A stretch of DNA of 64,000 nucleotides from Bryum argenteum (GCA_037043015.1 CM073328.1:235409-299408); one strand, 5' to 3'. Shown: positions 10,620 through 26,500, numbered from the stretch's first letter. Notes: a model not told the origin generated them from the letters alone. Numbers and translations: made by a program.

Positions 10620-13600
10620 GACGAGACGCAGAAAACGCCAGAATACTTTTTGGAGAATTTTGTCCGGACATTTGCTAATTGGACTCCTGCCGAGGATTTG
10701 CATTGGACCGAAGCACCTAGTCAAGTTGCTGAAAGCGAGGGTAGTTTTTACGGAGATAGTACCAAGACAGTGGTAGGGTGCGTACATGGACACCCAACGA
10801 AAGTCATCGTCGGACTCATACGAGAGCTTAAGGCAGTCATTCAGACGTTTGCTGCTTGTAAGTACCAGCTAATGCTGTCAACTTAGAAACTGTCAGAAAA
10901 TTTAAAACATTTAGCTGTCCTTGAGGACTGCAACGTTCTGGATAGTCGTTCTGAGTATTTGTGATGTCCTGCTGAACTGCCGTGTACTGGTGGTAATCAG
11001 TAGTATCGCCTTAAAGAGCCCGAGAGATTTGTCTGCTTGTATTCTCATTTCTTTTCATTGCTTCTATTATACAGTAAATACGACTCCAGATGGCAGCTCG
11101 GATGCATGGCTTAGTGAGCTTGACATGACTATGCATCTACTTCTGACTCAATCCTTGGTCATAGTGACGCGGGCCCCACATAACCAGAAGATATTTTCAT
11201 ACTTCGGTGGACTTCAGTCCCTGATGGGTGTGATGAAAGGTCAGTGAGATGAGACCGTTGTGTTGAAGGTTCTTCCCCGTGGTTTGAAATCGTTCGTACT
11301 AGTTAGATCTGTTAGATCTGTTAGATCATCCCTTTTTTCTTGATAGGGTATGAAGCTTAAATCGCCTCTTCATCTTTTGTTAGTTTCTTCAATCCAGATT
11401 AATTGTCCGTTCGTCCTGATATTGTTGCTTGCTTGCTACTTATGTCGTGATGTGGTGAGTGGCAGCTGCTGTGGTGCAATTGAAAGGTGTAGCTAGTTTG
11501 GTTGTTTCAGATGGTAATACACCAGATTTAGTCATTCTGCAACTTGGCTTCTTGCAAACACTGCTCAGTAACATCGTATCAATTGTAGCAAACTATATTG
11601 ATTTGGAGGACAAGCATAGAAAGTCTTCTACTGCAGTGGAATCAAGGTGAGATCACTGGGCTGCCAAGTTGCTGGCCTCAGCATTCTCATCCTTTTATGA
11701 AGGCAATGTGTCGGAGTCTCTCGAATGGGTTGCACATGCTAGTGCTTCTCAAAGTAGTGAAAGTCTTCTGTTGCCAGACGTTGTGATTCTAGGAAAACAA
11801 CAGATGTCTTTGTCAACACTCCTAGTGGTCAAGTTATATTCAGACCGCTATGCTTGTTCATAATCACCAGAATCAATGCATATGGAGAGTTGGTATAGAT
11901 TACATTCTTTTTTTCTTTGCTTTCTCCTGTGTCAGGGACAGCGAGTTTTCAGACCCCTCAGGCAGAAGACAAAGGAGTATGCACAGACGATCTTCCACCG
12001 ATATTGGACTTGAAACACCTGTTTCTAGGCAAATTTCGAAAGGTTTGGAGTTGTCAGGGACTAAGAGCAACCGAGAGGCCACTGGAGTTTCGAGCGGTAC
12101 AATTCCGTTGATGGAGACTGGAGGGCTGAATTGGTTTGTTGGTATGCATATGTGTTTCATTTGAGAAGTTTCTTGACTTTTTTAAACAACTACCTCCCCT
12201 GTATATTCAAGTTGTGGAATTTTTAGGTTCACCCAGTTCTGGAACCTTTAGGGTCACCTAGTAAAGGATTGTAGAAAGTTTACAACGTGACGTCACTTAC
12301 TATATATGCCTTGACGGCTGCAGTGACTATCAGTATTTACTTTTTCATTGTTTTGATGATCTGGCGTCACTTTGCAGAACTTTTGAAACTTCTTCGGATA
12401 TTGCGCCTGAAGGGTGTTCCTTCGGATTCATCTCTTGAGCAACTTGTGTTGCACTCACTACAGCAGACACTCATGGAGAATACTCGTTCACAAAACTTCT
12501 TCCGAGTCATTGGAGGCATCCAGGTTTTGTTGGATGGACTTGATTCACTACCCTCGGAAGAGGAGAAAAATTCTGGATCACGTGACACACTGCGAAAAGA
12601 AAGCAACGTTGGTGAATTAGCTGCCACTCGCGAGAGGTCTTCTGATGATAAAATGTCGGTTGAATTTGACTTGCAGCTTCTGTCGCTGCAGGTGTTAAGG
12701 GAAGCTATGTATCCTCCTTCGATCTTTTTGTTAAGTGTTGATATCTGTGACTTGTAATGATACAATATTTATTCTTTTGATTTTGAGATCCTTAACCTTC
12801 TTATCTCCGAACAGCTTTCGGAACCTGCAGAGTATGCAGAGTATGCGAGAGAACGGCGGCGTGCAGAAGTTTGCTCGAATGATCAGCTGGGCTGCTTTTC
12901 TGGCTCCCGATGCCATTCCGAGGAAGAAGATATCAACCCAAGTAAATATTGGAACCTCGGTGAAATTAAATGTCTCTTCTCAGGCGTGGTCAAGAGAGCA
13001 AAGATTTGTTTCCTTACCTGCGCCGCCAAGTGTCTCACCAAGACAGCAGCCAATCTTCCAAGCTGCTCTGGTTCGTGACCAGGAATCGATTCCAATTGGC
13101 GGTGTTCAGAATTTCGAAGACGTCAATGAATTCATCTATGAAGGAATTAACTTACGAAATTGGAACTGGAGAGTGGCTGATCTGTGCCGAGTTCTATGCT
13201 CGATCTTGGTTCCTGTTGGGGATGCCATGAGCTTTGCAGCAGGTATGCAAGGAGGACCGGATTTGGCTGGTAACTCAAGTGTATATTGGGAGCAAGCCAC
13301 TCGTTTTATTATTGATGTGTTGATTGACGTTTTCCAAGCACACGATCGCTTGACTGACGTCCACAATGGTCCTTTGAGGTCTGATACCTCTATCTCATAC
13401 TAAGTTTTCTTTTTGCTGTTTCTAGAGGCTTTTAGGATCGACTAATTTGCTAATATAGATACAGGAGTTGCACTTGTGGTTGTCGTAGTGCCCATTTTTC
13501 ACATTCCTGTTGTTTGTCTCCCAGCATGCACGCTTTTTTATATTGTTTAGGTATCTCGTTGATGTGACGTTCGTTTGCTAGTGGTGACAGGCTGCAGTCA

Positions 13601-16600
13601 ACCACGCTTCAACATTATGTTTTGCATGTCTTCAAAAAGATGTTAGAAGGTACACCTACAGTGGTGAACCTTTTTCGTAAGGATGGAGTATGGGATCTAG
13701 TGTTTTCCGAGTGGTTTTTCTACTATGGATTTGGAGATTCTAATAGAATTCCTGAAAGAGAAAAAAGACGCAGTTCAGTGGCAGAAGATACCTCCAAATC
13801 TATCTGGAAGATCCAGAAAGCTCCAAGTTTGGACTCTGAGAATCCGAACTCCGAAGGATTTGCACTCTCATTCTATGTATCTCTAGACACTGAGCCCTTA
13901 CGCTTGGAAGTAATCTCATTTCTGGAATTAGCTGCAACTACATCTGGTATTTCGGATAATTTGGTAATTACCTCACCAGTTGTTTCGGTTTCTTGAAGGC
14001 TCTCCACGCCCAAAGACTTACCTCCATGCTACGTGTGCTTGTACTCGGCGACTTGTGATACATGCGTGCTAGTTGCGTAGTCTGATTTTCGAACCAGTCA
14101 AGTCCTGTGTTAGGCGGTTACCATAGCTTGCTTTCCCTGTAGGCGAAAGGTTTGCTGTCATGAATCGTAGATGTTCTTGTAGGTTTTGCATAATGGTTAA
14201 GATTACTTGAGCCATGTCATTAAATGACTATGGAGTTTCCATTTTGATCTGCAAGTCAGTGGAGTTGACTTGGGAATAATGGAGTCGCTCTATGCTGATT
14301 TCGCTTAGAAGTGTAGCGTTGTTTTCCTGCATTGCCAAGTACAGCACTCTGAACTGTTCCGTAGTGTATCTCTTTAGTCAGACTTTTAAGAATTAAGCTT
14401 TAGACTCTGGTCTTGATCAAGGGGAGACGCGCCTCAGGTGTGATCTCCTATAATCTTGTGGTAAAAGTAATTTCTCGTTGTTTTGTATGCTTGGACAGTT
14501 GGAATGCGGGGCTCTTATGGAGGCCCTCCGGCAGTGTTCATATCTTCCGAGGATTGTTACAATGTTATCCAAAAGTATGCACCGCGTACTCCAACTAGCC
14601 CCAGAGCCAACTATGAAGTCATTAAGGTCTTTAGATGCCACCTCAATCCTCACGCACGTTATGGAGCAGCAGAAGAAGGTGCACTTCCTGTTGTGATATC
14701 TGGACTATTACAGCAACTTAATTATGTCTTCTACAGTCCCCTTGACTTAGATATCTGCAGATTATGTAACGAGTATGACGTGGATCGTCAGCAAGAGCTT
14801 TTGTTCACGTTTTAATATCAGATTGGCAGCAGGCATCGTTGGAAGCTTTGAAAGAAGGTTCAGCGCACAGGGCTGAGGAGAGCGGTGCGGAGGAGTCTTC
14901 AGGTGCCAATTTTTGGCACGAGGCGATGGATGCATTGGCTACTGTTTTTTCATCATACTTAGCAGCTAGCGAAACTGCGGTCCTGGATGCTTCACGAAAC
15001 TCAAAGGCAATTGATGCCTTATTCAATCTATTGTGGGATACACCAACAAGAGCTTTTGCTTTTAGTCATATCCTCTTGCTAATGAAGGTAAGTTGACTAT
15101 ATTCTTTAAGTTTGGACTCTGCATGTCCTCAAGTCTTGAACTGTCAGAGAGGTAGCACTGTGTTTGAAGCAGTGTTCTACATGCACCTTAATGATGTCAT
15201 ATTTCGTCGTAGGTTGTAGGTGTGGATTCTTGTCATACCTTATATCATGAGTGTTAAGAGATTGTAACTTGATGCATCTTATTTTAAACAACTCTGATTG
15301 AGATTCTCATCCGCTATAGCTTAGGCTAGTGAATGGCTCATGCAACACGCACAGTTGAGTATCGCAATCATGAACTTTAAGTGACACGATGCTACCTTTC
15401 AGTCGTAGAAAATAGAAGGTTTCAAATCGTGTTGATTTATGAGCTAGTCCGGTCATTCTTTCTGTTGGCATAGATGATTAAGTATGCATCCTGAGTAGCG
15501 CATGAGCACATATGTTCTGTAGTCCTCGCACCTATATGTCTATCGGGCCTTAATTTTGGTCTTGAGCTCATCGTGGCTTGTGTTTCGTTTCTCGCTGCAG
15601 TTGCCACCAACATGCGAACAGGACCAGGATGCCAGATTAGACCTGTGTCTTAAGTATTTACAATCTTTACCACAGGCTCAGGAAAAGTCTCGAAGCAGTG
15701 GCATCAGCATTGTATTTGACCTGCTGCGTGGCATGCGTGAAGTGCTTGAGACAGACTTAACTGTAAGTTCCTCGTGTGCTTACGTCTCTAAGTAGATGTA
15801 ATTATCACTTGATTCATCAGCGAGGATTGAAACGAGAGTGGTGTATAGGAAGAAAGTTATGCTTCATGACTGGACACATGTTCTTCTTGGGATGTATATT
15901 TGTGAATAATATGAAATTCTTTTTAATATGGGAGTTTCGCCGTCCTTTTTTCTGGCTTTGTGTTGGTGCACAGTATTATCAAGCTCTTTTCCGTGATGGC
16001 GAGTGCTTTGCCTATATCGTCACACTTCTCAATGAAGAACTCCCAGCAGAAGTTGGTTCACAACTTAGCTTGGACGTCCTGCTTACCCTCACCCAACTTC
16101 TTCAAGGAAACGAAGCTTCCAAGGTGGATTTACTTGGCTTTTGTAGTAAGCATGGAGTTGCTCACAGGATCTATTGCAGTTCATGTTACCTATCCTTTTG
16201 AATTTCCTCTAGAAAAGCAGCATTTCTCTGGTGTACGGGTTTCGTATGGACAAACTTGCAGTTGCTTGTTGAAGACAGCGCTTGTCGTGAAGCTCTGGAT
16301 ATACATGCTTCTTCAGTAAGATTAGTTGGATTCTATGCTGTCGTTAGACCAGAGCGCACCTAGCCTGACCTTCTTTTTAGTTGCTTACTGGACAGTTAGG
16401 CCACTGTGCAAAGTTAATGTTTCTTAGATTTGACCATGGTTTTGAAATATTGCAGGGATCGTTCAGGACTATCGTGAGTGCCGGATACGGAACTCTTGAG
16501 TTTCTTCTTATCAATCTTCATAAGGGCAAGCCAAGCCGTGAACTTCTGCATTCTCTATTGGACATGCTTGTCGATGGTAGCTTTCAGCCAAGTAACATGG

Positions 16601-17505
16601 TGATCCAGGTGGTCCTTTTAAGTCTCTTTACACTCGTATTGTGATATGCTTTGCATTGACCTAGATGGGTGCCGCTTTTGACAACGTGGAATTTATCGTT
16701 TCGTTACTTTTTACCGCAATGATGCTAGTTAAGTTTTCATGTAATCCAATTTAGCTTGGAGGATCTTTTACTTGAGCTTGCAATAATCATATTACAATAA
16801 TCTGCATTGTCACAGAACGAAGACGTCGTTCTCCTGTTCTTCAACATACTGCAACGTGTAAGTAAAGATTTCGGCATCCCAGACATTGTGCTTCGCATTG
16901 CTTATGTTCCCATTTTCTCATTCTCCATTTAGAACCTTTAACTCCAATGTAATGCAATATCATGGTTTATTTCTCAGCACAATATTTCCCTTGTTATTCC
17001 TCTTGGTGGGGTGTTACTTGCGTAATGCATCAGCGACGTTTTCGCAAGCGTGATAAATAGATACTGTCACTTAAGATTATAGTGAGAAAGTTATGCGTTG
17101 ATTATTTTGCGCTGCAGTGGTTTGCACTTCAACATTGACTTGATTTCTTTACTTGATGCAGTGCAATGAATTCGATCAAGTGTATGGCCTGGATACGTTT
17201 CAACTTCTATTGGAGGAGTCAACAGCGAATCGGGCTGCCTGTGTCCGAGCGGGGTTGCTGTCGTTGCTTTTGCAGTGGTTTGCAAAGGAGCCCGAAGTTG
17301 CCCATATTGTGAAACTTGGCCATCTTATGAAAATGATTGGAGGACACAGCATAAGTGGGAAAGACATGCGGAGCATATTTGCGCTTTTACGAAGCAGTAA
17401 AGATGGATTGCGTCCTCGTCATGGCACCTTGCTGTTGCGAATATTTCAGGGGATGCTCAAAGAGCAGGGTCCTGCTGTCTTTTTTGATTTGAGTGGCCGA
17501 GATTC
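10620..17505 (+). other. BEACH gene: N-terminal helical-repeat exons
   Basis: Exons read: 10620-10857, 11075-11239, 11465-11646, ~11936-12132, 12379-12708, 12815-13378, 13591-13963, ~14499-14683, ~14830-15087, 15601-15761, 15974-16122, 16457-16608, 16816-16857 and 17161-17505. Recognisable pieces include [26 protein letters not shown]-like helical segments such as [17 protein letters not shown], and [17 protein letters not shown]. These are Leu-rich helical stretches like the armadillo-type repeats described in this family. The segment 11,647-11,870 keeps an open frame but its splice borders are unclear. Confidence 0.7.
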
Positions 17506-20500
17506 TGTGAGTGAAACTCTTCATCTGGCTTTTATTCTACTCACTGTCAGTGTTTACACTCCTCCTGGTACTCAATAAGGATATCTTTATCGTAGGACTA
17601 ATGAGAGTCATGGTGATCGTCATGACCTTTCAAGACCTTGTTCTACTCTGAGCTTTTGGTAGGATATTAAGACTTGCTTCAGATGCTATTGCTGTACGTA
17701 GACGTATCTTCTGAATCACCATGGGAGCTCAGAACAATAATTTGTCTACGTCGGTGTTCGTCATTGAGTTCAGTTCTTGTCTGACTGCTCAGCTTCTTGA
17801 TTCGGCCGTCTGATTTTGACCCCTTTTCTCTAGTACGTCTTATGCACGCAAATTGGTTGGACTTATTCAAGTGATTTATGCTGAGGGATTACTAGTCTCC
17901 AATTGGACTTCAATAATGAGAATTGCTGGTATTCGGGTGAAATTAGCTATTTTTGTATGCGCATCTGAAGATCCCCAATATTTTACATCTCTTTCGCTCA
18001 ACTTCTCTTGAATTCCGCGTTATGCCAGGGTATCGTTGTGACATCGCCTCTAAGGTGGCCGTCCACCCGAGGGTTCAGTTTTTGTACCTGGGCCCGGGTA
18101 GAGAGTTTTCCACTTGGAGGTTCACCGAAAGCACCAGAGGGAATGATGGGTATTTTCAGTTTCCTTTCAGAAAGTGGGAAGGGTTGCACGGCAATCATTT
18201 CTAGTGATCAATTGGTGGTGGAGGTAATCAGTTCTTTTCTCTCATTTTAGATCGACCTCTAGTTCTTATTTTCTCATGCTGCTCATGTTCATGTTCTGGG
18301 CTGGATCTGCCAGATTTATTTCAGCTCCACTTCAGTTTTCATGTTAGTTTGTCAGTTGCAACTCAAATCAAAGCGTGGCAGTAGGTGAAGCTCATTCACT
18401 AAGTATAGGATACTGTGGCGAGTACAGAGTATCAACACTAAACGCCAGTCAGCCTCACTGAAGGTCCAATTGCAAACAAAACGATGGTATCACCTCTGTG
18501 TCACACACAACACCCAGAGAGCTCTTAATGGTGGAAACACAATCAAAGTTTATATTGATGGTGTGCTGGCCTCGAGTGAGAGGTTAAGGTGAGACTCCTC
18601 TGCCTGCCGTAGATTAAAAGTTACTCTGCTTCTGAATTAAATTCGTTGGACGGTTCTGAAGAGCTTTGCTGAATGTATTTCGATCCATTTTCTGCATATT
18701 GTTCTGTCTTTGTGACAGCCAAGTTTTCTGAAACATGAGTATTCTAAAGTTAGCTTGTAATGCTTGGTTTGTGCATGTTCTAAGGTTTTTCCCGAATATT
18801 ATGGGACTCTATGTTTGTGCCTCCTTAGTATTCATTTTTTGGAATGGGTATGTTACTCCCAGTATAGTCGTCCTCTCCCTTCCAGTGTGAGGTGTATTTC
18901 TTTGATTTTAGCAAATCCGATTTTTGTGCAGATACCCAAAAGTTGGCGAGGTCCTTACAAGGTGTACTATTGGAGCAAGTGTTACAATGTCTACAGTTGA
19001 TGGAATTGGTTTTAGCAAGAATACAGGGAGGTCTGCTGCTGCGTTCTGTGGACAACTGGGTCCAGTATACCTGTTTGATGATGCCATGTCTGCTGAGCAA
19101 GCAAAGGGTGTATTCTCTCTTGGGCCTGACTATATGTACTCATTCCTTCCAAGTGAAGTTGGTTATGTGCCTGAGAACATCCCAACTGAGAGTATAATTA
19201 ACGACAAGGATGGACTGGCTTTCAAAATGGTCTTTGGATATAACGCCCAGGTATGAAGGACCATGCTTTCAGAATTTCTCGATATCTTGTTGTCTTTCGT
19301 ACTACATACTATTTACTATTAATCTTTATCAATCTAAAAGCAGCTCAATGCTGAGACACAGTTTGCGAAGTTCATCATAATATAGGAGAGGGGTCTGTGG
19401 ACTCTTCTTCGAAGCTATAGAAAATGCTTCGGTTGTGTTACACGTTAATAAAAGTATCGTAGCCCCTGCAATGTCTGTAGAGTCGCATTAATTCGATGCA
19501 ATTGATTTGGGATGGCTTCAGGCAAGTTCTGGACGCGCCCTGTTCGATATTTCTCCAGTTCTTGAATATTCGCCCGACCCAGTGCTATACGATGCATCCA
19601 TAATGGCCGGGACTCTGCTCTGCTATCGGCATTTGGTCCAAGACGGTGTGCAGTGTGTAGGTGGCATTGGGGTATTTTTCCCGCTTTTGACTCAATTAGA
19701 TCAACCAGTTTGTTCAACCTCTACCGTAGTGGTCAATACATACGATCAGAAACATGTGGAGGGATACCCTGTCGACAGCCATGTTGCAGTCGAGGTTATA
19801 GACTTACTCACTGCTGTTTTAGCTGGAAATTTAGCGAATCAACAGTACATGCGCAATATGTCGGGTATGTCAATACTGGGATTTCTGCTTCAGTCCGTGT
19901 CACCTCAACATCTTACGGTGAATGTGGTAGCAGCCTTGGAACGACTTGTCACTACAGTTGCCAAAGGAAGTGGTAAGATCTGATATGACTGACCACTCTT
20001 GTGTTAGCTTGCAAGTAGAAATGAGGGAGTCCCAGTTTTGGGTATGTTGTTTTTTCTATTTGTTGGACATTTGTCAATTTGAGATATTTGAAAATGCTGT
20101 GGTTGCTTTCTCAGGTGCTTCTCTAGCTACTGCTCTGGTTAAGGAAGCTTTGGTGAAGTTGTATTTCAATCCACACATTTGGATCTTCACTCCTTTGAGT
20201 GTGCACCGCGAGCTGTATGTATCTTTAATAAAGTATTTTAAGACCGACGGGAGCCTCTTACGAAGTGTCTGTGGTCTTCCTCGGGTGCTTGACATGCTCC
20301 GGCACTTTTACTGGGACAAGCCGAAACGTAAAGCTCTGGGCACCAAACCGTTGCTTCATCCTGTCACCAAGGCTGTAATCGGAGAGCGACCGGATCGGTC
20401 GGGAATAAGTGAATTACGGCAACTCGTCCTGGTGCTTTCCGCGGGAGTTCTGAGGTACTGGAAGAACTCAGTTCTTTGTTGGATCATCATTTTGCGATTG

Positions 20501-23500
20501 CAGTGAACGAGTTTCGTCTGAAGCTTCTGAAATTTGACGGAGGTCTCAGGTTTAGTTTCACTGAGCAGAACTATGGACCGAGACAATCACCGCTATGCTG
20601 ATAACGAAAATGTTCATCCGCATTATCTGACAACTGTCCTGTACAATCCTGCTTTAACACATTCTACGAAACATTTTGTTCCTTTTCGTTACCTTCTCAC
20701 CGGCACGTGACATACGTTATACTGGATATTTGATGCAGAGAGAAATTATTGCTAATTGACGTGAAGGCTCTGGTGGCTTTTCTGGAGACTAACGAAGATG
20801 AAGTATGTGTCAAGGATGTTTTGTGCATGATTTTAGGCTTGATGAGCCATAAACCTTTCGTTTCGTCTTTCATCGAACATTTGAATACACTTGGTGGAAT
20901 AACGATCCTTCTCAATCTTATCAGAAGGTTTGCTAAAGATTCTCATACCCCCAATTATTTTCCCTTACTATAGCTTCGTGTTCTAGTTTTCTTTTTCAGC
21001 TCAGAAAGCACACGCGAAATTAGGGCAGTGCACTTCACCATCTTTTTTTGAGTTCTTTCTTTTGATCAGAATCATCAAATTATGCTCGTATTCTTACAGC
21101 AATCAAGCCATATGTTCCTTATTATTAGACAATTAACAGTAGAATTTTCTATGGATTTTTCATTGACATGGATTTTGTGTCATTCATACTTCACTACAGG
21201 CAGCAAGAAGTTATTCGGTTGTTGGCGTTTAGACTGATCGGAGTGCTCGTGGTTGCCATGGTCGATAAGAAAGTTGCTGGGAGCTCGTTTCTAGGCACAT
21301 CAAAAGCTACCGTTGAGTCCCAACGTGTTGAAAGGATCAGGGTGAATCATGTTTTCTCTGTTATGAGCGAGTGCGTGGCGATGTTTGCATTTACTGATGC
21401 TGTGCGGGCCACTTTATTCGACATATTGATGGGGGAAGCTTGTCCAAAGCAGGTAGTCAATCTCGGCCCTTTGGCCACGTATTCGGTCATCTTTATTTAG
21501 TGATTAATTTCGTCTGCACTAGTATTTGACTGTTCATTGACGTCTTTCTTATCTTTTGTTTCCTTCATAAGATTTATCTTGATATTATTGATACTGGTCT
21601 GATGTGGCCACCCCCTGAATTGTGGTGTGTGCAGTCAAATCAGGAGTGCTCTGTCACTGAGCAAAGCAACCCTGCAGCTGTGAAAAGTCTTAGTCGCGCG
21701 AAGTTGACATCCCAAATTTCAAACTTTTTCCGGGTCCCAGAAAAACCTGGAGAAAGGGTGGGAGCGTATGTGCTTCCTCAAATGCTGAAGATCCTTTTTA
21801 AAGTGCTTGCTAACTCCGAAGACTCCATGTTAAGGTTGGAGATTTTGAAGGACACTCTTGGCTTGCTAGAGGCAAACCCACTGAACAGCGAAGCATTGAC
21901 CCTGGTTTGCTCATGATCTCATACTTCCCTTAAATTTAATACATCTAGTGCATGTAGTTTGTCCTCTTAAAATACTGGAAGGTAAGTTTTTATGAAGGTT
22001 GATGTGAACGGTCAATTTTACACTTTTCGTCGTAGTTGAATTTCTTGTCTTCAATAGACAGAGTTGTTTTAAAAAACTTTCACAATTCTCGAATCTCGTT
22101 TGGTTTGCTGATATTATTATAGTTTCCTTTAATCGTTAATTAAGTTATTTAATGATATTTTTATTATATTGCAGGAGCCATGCTGGCAAGGTTGGCTCTT
22201 GGCTGCCCTTGCAGCGTCTTTAAAACGTAGCAAGAGTACTCTGGGAGATGTTGCAGAAGAATCCGTGTGGCTCTTGGGCCCAGAAGAGACTCTGATGCGA
22301 AAGCTATTTCGTTGTTTTCATGTTTTCTGTATCTGCACTTCTCGTAACGGCTGGTTGCATATTGAGAGGACCTGCAACTTCGTTCACCTGATGGCACGGG
22401 AGGTAAGCTTGCACTAGGTGAATTATCGTATTAATATGTAATTGTTGCATTTCCTGGTGTCGTCTTTTGGTAGTGTTTGGATTTCGTAACAGATCAGATA
22501 TTTTTTATCAATCATAATGTCGTTGGTGGCACTTACTATTTATTTGTATAGCTTGCTACTGCAGATCAAAGAATATCATGTATGGATGAGACGTACAGAT
22601 TATGTGCTTTAGATTCTTAGAATTGACCTACTGTGACCGGCATCTTAGAATGTTCCACTCTGGTTTACGGCTCTAGAAAAAGGGAAGAAATTGTTTAGTA
22701 TCCACGACCAATTTAGATGAAATGTACCGCCGTTGGATTTCCAGGATTTATTGACGACTCCTACAAGCATAGCTGATTATTATTTCTTACCAGAGCTTTG
22801 ATGATATGCAGGGTCAGTTGTCCGAATTCCACACTCTGCATGTACTGCTCGGGGATCTTGTGGAGGCAATAGTAGAAGGATTACCCCTTCAGGCTTCCCT
22901 GTTCACGCAGCCCTGTCGCGACAACGCTCTGTACCTTCTTTCTCTTGTGGATGAGTTGATTTTGGGCGAAGCCTTTGACCTTCTACCTGTACGTTCGATA
23001 CCTACTTCTTATCTTGCCGTCTTATTTTTCAAATACACCTCAATTTTCAGTTATTGATTTCTTAAATTGTGGACTTTGAATGTTATATAATAAATATAAT
23101 ATCGTATTTATGGGTTGTATGTATTGTCTTGTCTCACCTCCTTCAACCCTTATTCATTCATGATGGCTGGAGGTTACAAACCATACTTCCGGACTCGACA
23201 GTATCTTCTATGTTTAAACAAAAAGATGTGGTGTTTTTCTACCATGATGCGATTTGTTTTTCGTGGTCATTTGTTGGATCAGTCATCTACGCCTGGTTCT
23301 ACAAACGCGGAGGAAAGTCCGCTACTTTCAGGTGACTACGTTGACTTGGGCCTTTCTCCTTTCAAGCTGTCTTCCACGAAGCCATCTGATGATGAGTGGG
23401 AGACTTCGAGACCCGAGCTATTCAGGTATTTTACCTCAAGAATTCAATCAATGTGTTCCTTTGGCTTAGTTCTGCAAGTCATCTGGTGATTTCCTTTTCA

Positions 23501-26500
23501 GGAACATTCGCTGGCATTTTGACTGGGATGAGAGTATTCGACAATCGTGGTTTGGTCCAGTATAAACTCCTTTCGTAATGTGAGTTCTGCTGCACATAGA
23601 GTAACCCCGACCTTGTTTTATCGCGAATATAGGAAAGGTTCGATTGGTATATCGAGGTGGCGATTTCGCACATCTTCAGGCGAACATATCGACGTTCTCA
23701 ACAAGTATCACTGTTGGCGACTGTACGATAAAGTCTGGAGCCTTTTGATCACTATGAATGGCAGGGGGGCAGGAAGCGGAAGTATATATGAGACTGGGGT
23801 TTCCGGTCCCAGTTTGGGACAAAGAGCTCGAGGACTTGTTGAGTCCCTGAATATACCTGCAGCCGAAATGGCAGCTGCTGTCGTTTCGAGTGGATTGGGA
23901 GCGGTGGGGATGAACCCTCCGAATAAGCTTGTGGACAAGGTTTTTCGACTGAGAGGTGACAGGTGCCCACGGATCGTATTCAGGCTTGTTGTGCTCTACC
24001 TTTACAACGCGGATTTGCAGTCAGCTACTCTTTGTGTTCAACATTTTCTGGCTCTTCTGCAGTCCTTTGTCTCCTCCGAAGTTGAGCAGAACAAGAATCG
24101 ACTGCAGTTATTTTTGTGGTAACGAAGTCCTTATCCTTTTGGGAGATGATTTCAGTTGCAAGTTGCTTACTTCTAAGGGTCGGATCTAAGAGAATCTAAG
24201 AGCTGCGGACACGTTGCTTCCTTCTGTTTGTTTTCATTGCTCGTTTTTTCTTACAGTTCTGGTGTTGGCCTGCAGGACACTCCTCGATGCAAGAGCGAAG
24301 TTAGGGAAAATGGATGATGGAGCTCGAATTCATATCATTTCTCGACTGATACAAGAAACTATTGATATTGGGAAATACATGCTGGTGACCAGTATGGTCG
24401 AAAAGGGGAAGAAATCAGATTTAACCATATCTGAGTCTTCAGTGCAGAGCCTACTTCAGCGAGACAGAATTGTTGCTGCGGTATGCAGCCCTTCCTATTC
24501 ATAATTCTCAGCTGACATCAATATTCTGAGTTGGATTTTTTCAATGTAGTGATAATGCTGTCCAGAGCTCTTGCAAGTTTGCGTTTTAGGATTTCACTTT
24601 AATGTTTAATCTCTAATTGGGATTCACTTTCGCATGCTGCTAATATTCAATTGATGGAAAATTCATTATTGTGTTCTTTTACCAGGTCATTGAAGAGGCC
24701 AAGCATCTAAAGTCTACCGTGACTCAGAGAGCTCAAGATGTTCAAGCACTGTTAAGTGAGATGGATGATTCAAACATTGCCGAGTCACAACAAAAGACTG
24801 CTTTAGAAGATCAGAGCCATGTGGCCTTGAGCACTATCTGTTCAGCAGACCGCTCTAGGCAAACTGCGGCCCAGCTGGCTTCTGATGAAGAACAGCAAGC
24901 TATAACTGTGAGTAACGAGTGTTGCGAAACCGAAGTATTTGGTGCTAAGTGTACATGCTCATCTGCAGTATCTTTGTTGCTATGCATGGCACAAAGATTT
25001 GGGAACAAAACATCAGTCTGAAGTCCTTCTCCGACTATTTGTGTATTATCCTTGGAATCTAGTAATTGCGACTTTCAGTTGTGTCAGTCTGCACAATGAT
25101 TGTTGGACAGATGGTCATTTCTTCACGGACATGTTTTTGATTATGCACCTTGCACCACATACTATGTGCTATATAAATCGACAATTTTATATCGAATGTC
25201 TACTCACATAACTTGAAATTTACAGGAGCAATGGTGCCATCTGTTTCGTTACTTGACGGATGAGAGAGGGCCGTGGTCCACAGTCCCGTTCCCAAATGAT
25301 ATCATTCTTCACTGGAAGTTGGATAAGATGGAGGATCCGGTGAGGCGAAGATTGAAGCTTAGAAGGAACTACCGCTTTAACAAAGAATTTTTGCATCCTA
25401 TTACCAGTGTCTCCAAGGAGCCCCCAGTGGATCTTGTAAATGAACGAGGGAGTTCTGTGGAGTTTCTTATGGGGGGTGTGAGGCATTTTCTACTAAAAGG
25501 CATGCGGGGACTGACGGAGGAAAGTTTATCAGATGGTTAGTTTCTACTTTGATTATCGTTTTGACATACTGGAGGATTTGTATTTTGTGTCTTTTTTTGT
25601 TTCGTTTCGAATGTGTGCCATCGTTTTAGGGGTCCGAAAACGGGTTGCTGGATTCATAGGTTCACAGTATGCCGCTGCTATCTTATGTTCTTGAGCGGAG
25701 TCTGCACTTTTGGAGGTAATGTCATATTGGAAGGAAGATGTACTGCACTACCGTCGGGCCACTTGTCACTGCGTTGACATCCCGTACCAATGGAAGTAGA
25801 GTAAGGGGTCAGCGATGCTCTCATCGATTACTGAAGTTTAGTGTTCTGTTTTTTTCTGGCTACAGGTGAAGATTCTCAGGTGAAGTCAAATAATTTGGAA
25901 GATAGCATTGTTGATGGGGATGCCGACAGTTCGCGCACTTTTGAGGATACTAGCTGTGCTGCTGATGCTTCAGATGAGGGCCCACCTTTGCACGAGCAAG
26001 CACATGTAGCCCCGCCAGAGGAAGTCGGGGAAGAAGAGGTACACTCCATGTTTAGGATTCAGATATCTAACTGCTCATTTTGTATTGCATCTCTTTGTAT
26101 GCAGACGTATGTTGATGTATGTTTTTTCAAACACCCTACGACTATATGTGCCATGGTTTTGGTTTTAGGGTTGCCTCTTATATTTCTAATCTTTGTCTGC
26201 TTTCGCAGGTTCTACTGTCAGTTTCTTGTATTATGGTGTCTGCTAAGAGGAAAGTAGCTGGACGCCTCGAAATCATGCAGTCCAGCCTTCATTTCTATGG
26301 CGAGTTTATTGTTGAAGGAACTGGAGGGCGATCGGTCTTTAATTCGGCAGGTGGCTTCAACTATCCCGATGCTGGTACAATGGAGAAGGGATTCAGTAAA
26401 CCGAAGATGAGTGGCCGGAAGGATTTCTTTGATGGACCAGAGGGTGATAGAGGAAATGCAATGGAGCGCCTTGACCCAATTCAAGGGGGCCTTTTGAAGG